A stretch of DNA of 10,017 nt from CAYZQE01 sp964480635 (lineage in GTDB: Bacteria; Pseudomonadota; Gammaproteobacteria; GCA-001735895): NCBI GenBank assembly GCA_964480635.1, contig CAYZQE010000088.1, forward strand, positions 1 to 10,017, read 5' to 3'. A model generated the notes under the pieces. It had not been told where the DNA came from and made no database searches. It was given only the letters and a program-made list of their open reading frames with translations. The translations under genes and the position numbers were made by a program. Below are positions 1-6,156 of this stretch, piece after piece (position 1 is the first letter of the stretch; the number at the start of each line of letters is the position of its first letter).

Positions 1-1041
1 ATGATGGAAGAGATGGTTAGTAGTTTATTTAAAACCGTCATGGATGTGGATATTCCAACCTCTTTTGTGCAAATGACCTATGCCGATGCGATGGAAAAAT
101 ATGGCTCAGATAAGCCAGATTTACGCATTGATATGGAATTGATTACCATTTCTGATATTTTAAAAGACGTTGAATTTAAAGTGTTTTCTGGCCCAGCCAG
201 TAGTGAAGATGGCCGTGTTGCCGCCTTAAGAGTGCCAAATGGTACGAGCTTATCGCGTAAAGACATTGATGGTTACACCAATTTTGTGGCTCGTTATGGT
301 GCAAAAGGCTTGGCTTATATTAAATGTAATGACGTGAGTCTTGGTCGTGAAGGTCTACAGTCGCCTATCCTAAAGTTTTTACCCGATGAAGCGATTACAG
401 AAATTATCGAGCGTACTGGCGCACAAACAGGCGATATAGTCTTTTTTGGTGCTGATAAAACTAAGGTTGTTAATGAATCCTTAGGTGCATTACGTTGCAA
501 GCTTGGCGAAGACATGGGCTTAATCAATGAAGGTTGGAGATTCATGTGGGTGATTGACTTCCCCATGTTTGAATATGATGAAAACGCGAAACGCTGGAGT
601 GCATTGCACCATCCATTTACAGCGCCTTCGTGCTCATTAGAAGAGCTAAAGGCAAACCCAGGAGCAAGCTTATCGCGTGCTTACGACATGGTGCTTAATG
701 GCACTGAGTTAGGTGGCGGTTCAATTCGTATTCATAAGACTGACATGCAGCAGCAAGTGCTAGAAACTTTAGGTATTGACGAACAAGAAGCGGAAGATAA
801 ATTTGGTTTCTTATTAGAAGCCTTAAAGTATGGTTGCCCACCTCATGGGGGCATCGCATTTGGTTTAGACCGCTTAATTATGTTAATGACGGGGGCAAAA
901 TCTATTCGTGACGTCATGGCTTTTCCTAAAACGCAAACAGCGTCTTGTTTATTAACCTCTGCACCATCACCTGTTAGTGATCGCCAGTTAAAAGAGCTAT
1001 CAATTCGTGTGCGTAAACCACAGGTAGCTGAAGAAGAATAA
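1..1041 (+). CDS. aspS: Aspartyl-tRNA synthetase, C-terminal part (5' end outside window)
   Basis: Class II aminoacyl-tRNA synthetase that charges tRNA-Asp with aspartate in the cytoplasm. Only the last 346 residues are present. Bacterial AspRS is about 590 residues, so the N-terminal anticodon-binding domain and motif 1 lie upstream, and the ATG at position 1 is an internal Met, not the start. Visible parts are the YGSDKPDLR segment (residues 34-42), the bacterial GAD insertion domain (about 55-170), the catalytic core with FMWVIDFPMFEYD (181-193) and HHPFT (203-207), the YDMVLNG...GGGSIRIH segment (228-245), and motif 3 GIAFGLDR (284-291) followed by the conserved IRDVMAFPKT. The reading frame is intact to TAA. 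Whether the enzyme is discriminating (Asp only) or also charges tRNA-Asn cannot be judged, because the deciding N-terminal residues are missing. Confidence 0.97.
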   Translation: MMEEMVSSLFKTVMDVDIPTSFVQMTYADAMEKYGSDKPDLRIDMELITISDILKDVEFKVFSGPASSEDGRVAALRVPNGTSLSRKDIDGYTNFVARYGAKGLAYIKCNDVSLGREGLQSPILKFLPDEAITEIIERTGAQTGDIVFFGADKTKVVNESLGALRCKLGEDMGLINEGWRFMWVIDFPMFEYDENAKRWSALHHPFTAPSCSLEELKANPGASLSRAYDMVLNGTELGGGSIRIHKTDMQQQVLETLGIDEQEAEDKFGFLLEALKYGCPPHGGIAFGLDRLIMLMTGAKSIRDVMAFPKTQTASCLLTSAPSPVSDRQLKELSIRVRKPQVAEEE

Positions 1042-1051
1042 ACTCTGATTG

Positions 1052-1082
1052 AGATTGTCCTTATCGTTACCAAGGGCAATCT
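1052..1082. other. Hairpin 11 nt after the aspS stop
   Basis: Inverted repeat with 11-nt arms (1052-1062 and 1072-1082), one G-T wobble and a 9-nt loop. It lies directly behind aspS, where a transcript-end or mRNA-protecting structure would be expected. No T-run follows the right arm, so it does not meet the usual definition of an intrinsic terminator. It may be a 3' stabilising hairpin, or chance. Confidence 0.35.
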
Positions 1083-1148
1083 GAGCCACATGTATTTATG
1101 ATGGAAGCTCATTTTAAAAAATAATAGAGAAATAAGGTAGGAAGCATT

Positions 1149-2243
1149 ATGTCAGCCGCTTTAGATATTTTAAGTTTTGCAGGATTAGATGATAAAACAT
1201 GTGACGAGCGAATAGCGGCGGCGAAAGCTAAGCTAGGCGATCGCGTGGTGATTTTAGGTCATCATTATCAGCGTGATGAAGTGTTTAAGTATTCTGACTT
1301 TACGGGTGATTCTTTAAAGTTATCTCGTGAAGCTGCAAAATCGAATGCCGAATATATTATTTTCTGTGGCGTACACTTTATGGCCGAGGTGGCTGATATA
1401 TTGACTCGCCATGACCAAGTGGCCATCTTGCCAGACTTATCGGCGGGTTGCTCTATGGCTGATATGGCTAACTTGCAAAAGGTAGAAGATGCTTGGCATC
1501 AGTTGGCGACTGTGATCGACCCCGATGACACGATAACGCCGGTTACTTACATTAATTCGGATGCTAATTTAAAACACTTTTGTGGTTCTCATAATGGTGT
1601 TGTCTGTACCTCTACTAATGCCCAAAAAATCTTAGAATGGTCCTTTTCACAACGCGAAAAAGTGTTGTTTTTCCCCGACCAACACCTTGGCCGTAACACC
1701 GGTTTTAAAATGGATATTCCGTTAGACAAGATGGTGATATGGGATTATGACTTACCTATGGGCGGCCTAAGCGAACAACAAATTAAAGAGGCTAAAATCA
1801 TTTTATGGAAAGGTTTTTGCTCAGTGCATCAAATGTTTAAGCCTTCGCAAATTGAACAATTTAGACAACAAGTGCCAGATGGTAAGGTAATATCTCATCC
1901 TGAGGCTAGCTTTGAAGTGTGCCAAGCATCTGACTATGTTGGCTCGACGGAATATATCAATAAAGTGATCGCTGATTCACCTAATGGTACACATTGGCTA
2001 GTCGGCACTGAGCTTAACATGGTGAATCGTTTGCACGAGCAAATGAAACCTTACAATAAAACCATACAGTTTATGTCGCCTACCTTATGCATGTGTTCAA
2101 CCATGTTTCGCATAGACCCTCAGCATTTAGCTTGGGTGTTAGAAAATTTAGTCGAAGGCAATGTGGTTAATCAAATAAAGGTTAATGACGAGGTGGCCGC
2201 TAATGCGCGTACGGCATTAAACCGTATGTTGGACATTTCTTAA
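1149..2243 (+). CDS. nadA: Quinolinate synthase NadA, B. subtilis-like (type 3) form
   Basis: Condenses iminoaspartate (made by NadB) with dihydroxyacetone phosphate to give quinolinate in de novo NAD synthesis. It is a cytoplasmic [4Fe-4S] enzyme. At 364 residues it matches the Bacillus form. Three NadA repeats are visible, with the hallmark ILGHHYQRDEV (35-45), FTGDSLKLS (51-59), FCGVHFMAE (72-80), LPDLSAGCSMADM (94-106), FPDQHLGRNTG (175-185) and WKGFCSVH (220-227). The cluster ligands should be Cys101, Cys224 and one of Cys314/Cys316 (TLCMCSTM), matching the three-cysteine pattern of the B. subtilis enzyme. The start is supported by AGGA at 1139-1142, 6 nt before ATG. A possible -10 box TATGAT lies at 1097-1102 without a good -35, so it could be transcribed with aspS or alone. 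nadB is not in the window. The MetX-like gene begins 42 nt downstream. Confidence 0.96.
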   Translation: MSAALDILSFAGLDDKTCDERIAAAKAKLGDRVVILGHHYQRDEVFKYSDFTGDSLKLSREAAKSNAEYIIFCGVHFMAEVADILTRHDQVAILPDLSAGCSMADMANLQKVEDAWHQLATVIDPDDTITPVTYINSDANLKHFCGSHNGVVCTSTNAQKILEWSFSQREKVLFFPDQHLGRNTGFKMDIPLDKMVIWDYDLPMGGLSEQQIKEAKIILWKGFCSVHQMFKPSQIEQFRQQVPDGKVISHPEASFEVCQASDYVGSTEYINKVIADSPNGTHWLVGTELNMVNRLHEQMKPYNKTIQFMSPTLCMCSTMFRIDPQHLAWVLENLVEGNVVNQIKVNDEVAANARTALNRMLDIS

Positions 2244-2246
2244 TCC

Positions 2247-2276
2247 TATAACCCTTAATCATATAGCCCTTAACCA
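2247..2276. repeat. Imperfect 15-nt tandem duplication between nadA and the metX-like gene
   Basis: Two adjacent 15-nt units, 2247-2261 and 2262-2276, agree at 13 of 15 positions (core CCCTTAA). They fill most of the 42-nt spacer between the two genes, just upstream of the weak ribosome-binding region of the second gene. This probably reflects replication slippage. It could alternatively be a paired binding site, but nothing else supports that. Confidence 0.55.
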
Positions 2277-2285
2277 TTAGAGATC

Positions 2286-3425
2286 ATGAGCAGCAACATT
2301 AAATCATTACATACAACGGCAGCCACCAAAACTATGTCACTGATTGGTGACTACGGCATGAGTGAGTTCGTATTGCATCGTGGCGGTCATTTGCCAGAAG
2401 TGACGTTGGCATATGAATCATGGGGTGAGCTTTCGGCGAATGTCGATAATGCCATTCTTATTTTTACGGGTTTATCGCCCACGCCACATGCGGCTTCATC
2501 TGAGCTAGACCCAACACCCGGTTGGTGGGAATATATGATTGGCCCTGGAAAAGCGATTGATACTAATCGCTTTTTTGTTGTCTGTGTTAACTCATTGGGT
2601 GGTTGCTTTGGTTCAACGGGGCCAATGAGCGTTAACCCAGAAACAGGCAAGGCTTATGGTACTGATTTCCCTGAATTGTCGATTGAAGACGTTGCTAAGG
2701 CAGGGCATCACTTATTGTTAGAGTTAGGCATCGATCATTTGCATTCAGTGGTCGGGCCATCTATGGGCGGCATGATTGCTCTTGCCTATGCATTGCAATA
2801 CCCCGATGAAATAGACTACATGATTAACATCTCTGCTGCGTGCCGAGCCTTGCCTTTTACCATCGCCATGCGCTCGCTACAACGTGAAATTATACGTTGT
2901 GATGAACTATGGAATAACGGGCATTATTATGAAGGTGAGCAGCCATTAAGTGGTATGACGCTAGCACGAAAGTTAGGTTTAGTGTCCTATCGTGCCGCAG
3001 AAGAATGGCATCAGCGTTTTGACCGCGCACGCATTGATAAAGAAAAGCGTAGTAATGAGCCTTTTGGCTTAGAGTTTCAGGTTGAGTCTTATTTGGATTA
3101 TAATGCCAAAAAGTTTATCCATACCTTTGATGCAAACAGCTATTTGTATATGTCTCGCGCGATGGATTGGTTTGATGTTGCGGATCACGGTGGCTCTGTC
3201 AAAGCAGGCTTGGCTAAAATTCATACTAAAAAGAATTTGATAGTGGGGGTTACAACCGATATATTATTTCCTGTTGTACAGCAACAAGAAATGGCCGAAG
3301 GGCTTAAAAATGTAGGCAGAAAAGTTGACTATGCTGAACTTGACTCAATCAGTGGGCACGATGCATTTTTAGTGGATAAAGGCAGTTTCTCACCTATTTT
3401 ACAGCGCTTTTTACAAGACATCTAA
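2286..3425 (+). CDS. metX: MetX-family serine/homoserine O-acyltransferase
   Basis: Alpha/beta-hydrolase-fold acyltransferase of 379 residues. Classical MetX transfers an acetyl or succinyl group from its CoA ester to homoserine for methionine synthesis. The catalytic triad is readable: Ser159 in GPSMGGM (157-163), Asp325 in TTDILFP (323-329) and His358 in SGHDAFLVD (356-364). Several segments resemble, from memory, the serine O-succinyltransferase branch described in Xanthomonas rather than classical MetX: GLSPTPHAA (62-70) where acetyltransferases have ALTGDSH, NISAACRALPF (181-191), RSLQREIIR (196-204), PFGLEFQVESYL (259-270) and RAMDWFDVADHGG (291-303). O-acylserine for cysteine synthesis is therefore a real alternative role. 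Start: ATG at 2286 has only a weak AGAG nearby; Met17 is a possible later start. The stop overlaps the stop of the convergent cyclase gene. Family is certain, substrate and acyl donor are not. Confidence 0.88.
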   Translation: MSSNIKSLHTTAATKTMSLIGDYGMSEFVLHRGGHLPEVTLAYESWGELSANVDNAILIFTGLSPTPHAASSELDPTPGWWEYMIGPGKAIDTNRFFVVCVNSLGGCFGSTGPMSVNPETGKAYGTDFPELSIEDVAKAGHHLLLELGIDHLHSVVGPSMGGMIALAYALQYPDEIDYMINISAACRALPFTIAMRSLQREIIRCDELWNNGHYYEGEQPLSGMTLARKLGLVSYRAAEEWHQRFDRARIDKEKRSNEPFGLEFQVESYLDYNAKKFIHTFDANSYLYMSRAMDWFDVADHGGSVKAGLAKIHTKKNLIVGVTTDILFPVVQQQEMAEGLKNVGRKVDYAELDSISGHDAFLVDKGSFSPILQRFLQDI

Positions 3426-4399
3426 AACAGTAAAAGATCACCATCACTATCATCTCTGACGATGGCAGTTATTTTGTTTTCATCGACTAATTGTTGATAC
3501 TCGCCGGTTCTATTACGCCCATTTTTTTTACAATAATATAAAGCACTATCCGCTCTAGCAATGGTTTCATCAATGGTTAAATCAGTGTTAAAAGCGGTAT
3601 AGCCAATACTGATGGTCACGTGGTTGATTTTAGGAAAAGAATACTGGGCGACATTTTCTCTAAAGCGCTCTAACACCGAATGAGCTTCTGTATCGGTAAT
3701 GTTCATCAATACCACTGCAAACTCTTCACCGCCATAACGAAATAACAAATCGTTATCTCGAAATGAATCTTCCATTAACTGGGCGAGTTGCAATAACACT
3801 TCATCACCATAAAGGTGGCCATAGGTATCGTTAACTTTTTTAAAGTGGTCGATATCTAACATCACATAGTAACTAGGGCTGTCAGCAGTTTTTCGATGGT
3901 GGCCTTGGCCTTGGTCTATCAGTTGTAACAGTTTTTTGTCAAATGACCGACGATTTAATAAGCCGGTGAGTGCATCATGATAGGTGCCATGCAGCATATT
4001 TAATTGGTGGCAATAAAAATGAAAGAGTTGTTGTAAATAAGCGCTATCGACTAAAAATTCTTTTGAGGGCGTTGAGATATAAAGTGCATAACTCGAATGG
4101 ACTAAGCCATAATAGGCACTATACCAAGCATGGTCTTGCTTGTTATAAATAAAATAATCATTAGCGCAATTTTCAGATTCGTAATGTTTAATGGTTTTTA
4201 AATGTTCGTCAGAAATGGACAGATAGTTTGTATTGGTCGATGATAATAGCTTCCAATCTTTATTAGAACGTTCGAAAATTATGAGATTAACGTCATCTTG
4301 ATGATCGGGCGCTGCATTTTGAGTAAAGCTAGCGAGTAATAAGTCGGGGTCATTAATTTTACTTAAAGCAGTAAAAGAATGATATTTACAGTCGATCAC
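3422..4399 (-). CDS. Diguanylate cyclase (GGDEF) with an unrecognised N-terminal domain
   Basis: Makes cyclic di-GMP from two GTP. It has 325 residues. Residues 1 to about 130 form a soluble domain that I do not recognise; it could be GAF-like. No transmembrane segment is visible, so it is probably cytoplasmic. The GGDEF domain runs from about 138 to 300: DALTGLLNRR (142-151), the metal/GTP-binding LDIDHFKKVND (181-191) and an intact active site GGEEF (223-227). RDND at 214-217, five residues before GGEEF, is a complete RxxD inhibitory site, so product feedback inhibition is expected. The start is GTG, chosen because GGAG (4407-4410) lies 7 nt upstream. It lies 66 bp downstream of the cheY-like gene on the same strand, with a perfect palindrome between them, suggesting a functional pair. 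Its TAG overlaps the TAA of the convergent MetX-like gene. Confidence 0.93.
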   Translation of the reverse strand: MIDCKYHSFTALSKINDPDLLLASFTQNAAPDHQDDVNLIIFERSNKDWKLLSSTNTNYLSISDEHLKTIKHYESENCANDYFIYNKQDHAWYSAYYGLVHSSYALYISTPSKEFLVDSAYLQQLFHFYCHQLNMLHGTYHDALTGLLNRRSFDKKLLQLIDQGQGHHRKTADSPSYYVMLDIDHFKKVNDTYGHLYGDEVLLQLAQLMEDSFRDNDLLFRYGGEEFAVVLMNITDTEAHSVLERFRENVAQYSFPKINHVTISIGYTAFNTDLTIDETIARADSALYYCKKNGRNRTGEYQQLVDENKITAIVRDDSDGDLLLF

Positions 4400-4420
4400 T
4401 CAATAACTCCAGAGTTTAAT

Positions 4421-4460
4421 ATGCGTTTTATTATGGTAATATTGCCATAATAAAACGCAT
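4421..4460. repeat. Perfect palindrome, 16-bp arms, between receiver and cyclase genes
   Basis: Left arm 4421-4436 and right arm 4445-4460 are exactly complementary, around an 8-nt centre (4437-4444). It starts 5 nt after the receiver gene's stop and ends 21 nt before the cyclase's GTG, so a shared minus-strand transcript would fold a strong hairpin just before the cyclase's ribosome-binding site. Neither strand has a T-run after the stem, which argues against a standard intrinsic terminator. It could set the receiver/cyclase ratio by processing or partial termination, be a protein-binding site, or be a small repeat element. Confidence 0.75.
4431..4460 (-). CDS. Possible 9-codon leader ORF inside the palindrome
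   Basis: On the minus strand, ATG at 4458-4460 opens a 9-codon frame (MRFIMAILP) ending in TAA at 4431-4433. A perfect AGGAGG (4470-4475) lies 9 nt upstream, within the last codons of the receiver gene. The frame sits almost wholly in the 5' arm and centre of the hairpin, so translating it would open the stem. The AGGAGG also encodes part of the receiver's C-terminal Gly-Gly, so the arrangement may be coincidence. No expression evidence. Confidence 0.2.
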   Translation of the reverse strand: MRFIMAILP

Positions 4461-4465
4461 TATAG

Positions 4466-4831
4466 CTAACCTCCTAAGGTTTTATCAACTGCATTGCTTA
4501 AACGTTCGGGATTAAAGGGCTTTTGAATCCAACCATTGGCACCTGAAGACTTTGCTTTTTGTTTTTTATCTTGAGCATCTTCGGTGGTTAGCATCAAAAT
4601 GGGCGTTTTAATGTAACCTGATAATTTTCGTAGTTCACCGACTAATTCGATGCCTGTCATGTTAGGCATATTGATGTCACTAATAACCAGATCAACGTTA
4701 TTGCTTTTAGCCCAGTCTAGGGCTTTAACCCCATCTTCATGGGTAACAACAGTGTGACCACGTTTTTCTAATACCGATTTAACTAAGTCACGCATGCTGC
4801 GCATATCGTCTACAGCAAGAATAGTTGCCAT
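4466..4831 (-). CDS. CheY-like single-domain response regulator
   Basis: Stand-alone receiver domain of 121 residues with no output domain. All canonical residues are present: acidic pair Asp8/Asp9 (LAVDDMRSMR), phospho-acceptor Asp52 (VISDINMPNMTG), Thr82 (LMLTTEDA) and Lys104 (IQKPF). It should cycle between phosphorylated and free forms and act through protein contacts, as CheY does at the flagellar motor. No kinase, phosphatase or other chemotaxis gene is in the window. The nearest plausible partner is the diguanylate cyclase just downstream. The start at 4831 is chosen over an in-frame TTG at 4861 because GAGGAG (4839-4844) lies 7 nt upstream and the resulting MATILAVDD is the normal family N-terminus. 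A promoter candidate lies at 4896-4924. I leave the symbol blank because true CheY function is unproven. Confidence 0.92.
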   Translation of the reverse strand: MATILAVDDMRSMRDLVKSVLEKRGHTVVTHEDGVKALDWAKSNNVDLVISDINMPNMTGIELVGELRKLSGYIKTPILMLTTEDAQDKKQKAKSSGANGWIQKPFNPERLSNAVDKTLGG

Positions 4832-4862
4832 ACAGTTTCTCCTCAAATGATTGTTAACCAAT

Positions 4863-4896
4863 ATTGCTGAAGCTGTGGTTAATGCCAGTCAGCAAT
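4863..4896. repeat. Inverted repeat upstream of the receiver gene
   Basis: Eight-bp perfect arms ATTGCTGA (4863-4870) and TCAGCAAT (4889-4896) with an 18-nt spacer. A second 7-bp pair, 4854-4860 with 4876-4882, interleaves with it. The distal arm touches the proposed -10 box, so it could be an operator for the receiver gene. If transcription starts further upstream, the two pairs would form competing or pseudoknotted leader structures. Confidence 0.35.
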
Positions 4897-4924
4897 TTAT
4901 ATATTTTTATATAAGTTTAATCAA
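4896..4924 (-). promoter_or_regulatory. Candidate sigma-70 promoter for the receiver gene
   Basis: Minus strand: -35 TTGATT (4919-4924), a 17-nt spacer and -10 TATAAA (4896-4901). Predicted start is near 4889, giving a leader of about 58 nt before the ATG at 4831. The surrounding sequence is very AT-rich, so chance matches are likely. The 165-bp gap between fdxA and this gene makes a separate promoter reasonable. Confidence 0.42.
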
Positions 4925-4996
4925 ATGTAGCAACTATTTTTGAAAGTGCGAGTTAATAATGTCAGTTTTTATAGTTAATTATATGTTCAATATCAT

Positions 4997-5320
4997 TTAT
5001 CGCTCAAGGTACTGGAGCTTATCGGGTTTACCGTCCCATTCTTCGGCATCTTCAGGGGGCTCTTTACGCGTGTCAATGACGGGCCACAACGCAGATAACT
5101 CTTCATTGAGCTGTAAAAAGTGTTCTTGGTCTGCGGGTAAATCATCTTCTGACACGATCGCTTCAGCAGGGCACTCGGGCTCACATAAAGTGCAATCAAT
5201 GCATTCTTCGGGGTCTATGACTAAATAATTTGGGCCTTCATGAAAGCAGTCAACGGGACAGACATCGATGCAATCCATATATTTGCATTTTATGCAGTTT
5301 TCTAAAACAACGAAAGTCAT
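4997..5320 (-). CDS. fdxA: 7Fe ferredoxin FdxA ([3Fe-4S][4Fe-4S])
   Basis: Small soluble electron carrier of 107 residues, matching Azotobacter/Pseudomonas ferredoxin I nearly end to end. By analogy with that family (numbering with Met1), Cys9, Cys17 and Cys50 bind the [3Fe-4S] cluster, and Cys21, Cys40, Cys43 and Cys46 bind the [4Fe-4S] cluster. Cys12 and Cys25 are the extra conserved cysteines. Landmarks are NCIKCKYMDCIDVCPVDCF (8-26), ECIDCTLCEPECP (39-51) and the family's C-terminal tail EEWDGKPDKLQYLER. Its ATG overlaps the TGA of the upstream pseudouridine synthase as ATGA, with GGAG (5326-5329) 5 nt before the start, so the two are very likely co-transcribed and translationally coupled. 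The redox partner is unknown. In pseudomonads fdxA lies next to mutS; here one gene and a repeat element intervene. No terminator is evident after the stop. Confidence 0.97.
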   Translation of the reverse strand: MTFVVLENCIKCKYMDCIDVCPVDCFHEGPNYLVIDPEECIDCTLCEPECPAEAIVSEDDLPADQEHFLQLNEELSALWPVIDTRKEPPEDAEEWDGKPDKLQYLER

Positions 5321-6156
5321 GAGTTCTCCAATTGAAGTAGTGAATCGTCGGGGATAATAAAATGTAAGGGCTCGTCAGTTTCGGGATGTTGAAACTTGAG
5401 TTCGGCTGCTTGCAACATTAAATCACCATTATAAGGCGTTTCACCATATTGCCTATCATTTACCACACTATGTCCAATATAGCTGAGATGACGCCTGACT
5501 TGATGCTTACGCCCTGTTTTAGGTGATATGGATAATAACGATTGATTCATCTTTTTATCTTGAGCTAAACCAGTGACGGTCGATTGAGCGTCTTGCTTAT
5601 TAATTTGACTATTAATTTCAACGCATTCATCAACAGGGAATAAGCCTTTTACAATAGCTCGGTAGGTTTTTTGAATGGAGCGAGCTTCAAACAAGCGATG
5701 AAGTTTAGAATTGCTATCTTTATTGTGGGCAACCAGCATTAAACCTTGAGTAAAGCGATCTAAGCGATGAGTAATAAAGCATTCTCTATCTTTAAAGACA
5801 TGCTGTTCAATCCAGCGATGAATGCTCCAGTGAGTGCCGTATTTGCTGCCTTGACTTAACATGCCAGAGGGTTTGAACCAAACACTAAAGTCACCTAAGT
5901 CTTTGACTAAAATGGCTTCAAAGGGACATTCTTTTAAAGTGAACTCGTTGCAATAAATATGCAGAGTTTGGTCTGGTTCGATGATAATGTCTGGGTTAAA
6001 GATGCGCTTGGTTTTATTTTTAACGCTTAACCAAACTGCGCCGTTATCCATACATTGCAGAATGTATTCTAGGCTGAGTTCTTGCTGTTGCGCACAGACC
6101 TCTTTTAGGTTGCTTGGCTGTTCACAGTTTAAGTGTAGTTCGATAGGTTCAATCAT
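5317..6156 (-). CDS. RluA-family RNA pseudouridine synthase
   Basis: Isomerises uridine to pseudouridine in rRNA or tRNA; the target base cannot be read from the sequence. It has 279 residues. The N-terminal ~70 residues have a short region like the S4-type lead-in of RluA proteins (NGAVWL at 38-43, PDQTLHIYC at 61-69). The catalytic domain follows: KPSGML (95-100), catalytic Asp133 in HRLDRFTQGLMLVAHN (130-145), KTYRAIVKG (163-171), and the RluA motif KTGRKHQVRRHLSYIGH (213-229) with NDRQYGE (233-239). It appears to belong to the less studied Rlu-like group found in marine gammaproteobacteria rather than to RluA, RluC or RluD proper, so no symbol is given. The ATG at 6154-6156 has no clear Shine-Dalgarno sequence. 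A TATATA (6169-6174) lies close upstream, allowing a very short leader. It is coupled to fdxA through an ATGA overlap. Confidence 0.9.
   Translation of the reverse strand: MIEPIELHLNCEQPSNLKEVCAQQQELSLEYILQCMDNGAVWLSVKNKTKRIFNPDIIIEPDQTLHIYCNEFTLKECPFEAILVKDLGDFSVWFKPSGMLSQGSKYGTHWSIHRWIEQHVFKDRECFITHRLDRFTQGLMLVAHNKDSNSKLHRLFEARSIQKTYRAIVKGLFPVDECVEINSQINKQDAQSTVTGLAQDKKMNQSLLSISPKTGRKHQVRRHLSYIGHSVVNDRQYGETPYNGDLMLQAAELKFQHPETDEPLHFIIPDDSLLQLENS

Noticed and set aside
1..3. True start of aspS at position 1
   Set aside because: The protein from here lacks the anticodon-binding domain and motif 1 and begins inside the family alignment, so the ATG is internal.
843..1112. Minus-strand frame overlapping the 3' end of aspS
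   Set aside because: It is mostly antisense to AspRS motif 3 coding sequence, with no recognisable motif and no RBS.
4421..4460. Intrinsic terminator for the receiver gene
   Set aside because: The stem is strong and perfectly paired, but no T-run follows it on either strand.
4832..4861. Ten-residue N-terminal extension of the receiver from a TTG at 4861
   Set aside because: GAGGAG with ideal spacing sits in front of the ATG at 4829-4831, and MATILAVDD is the usual receiver N-terminus.
4959..5228. Plus-strand open frame of 89 codons opposite fdxA, and a minus-strand frame at 4993-5199
   Set aside because: Both lie over fdxA, whose cysteine motifs and family match are unmistakable. Their translations are low-complexity with no recognisable motif.
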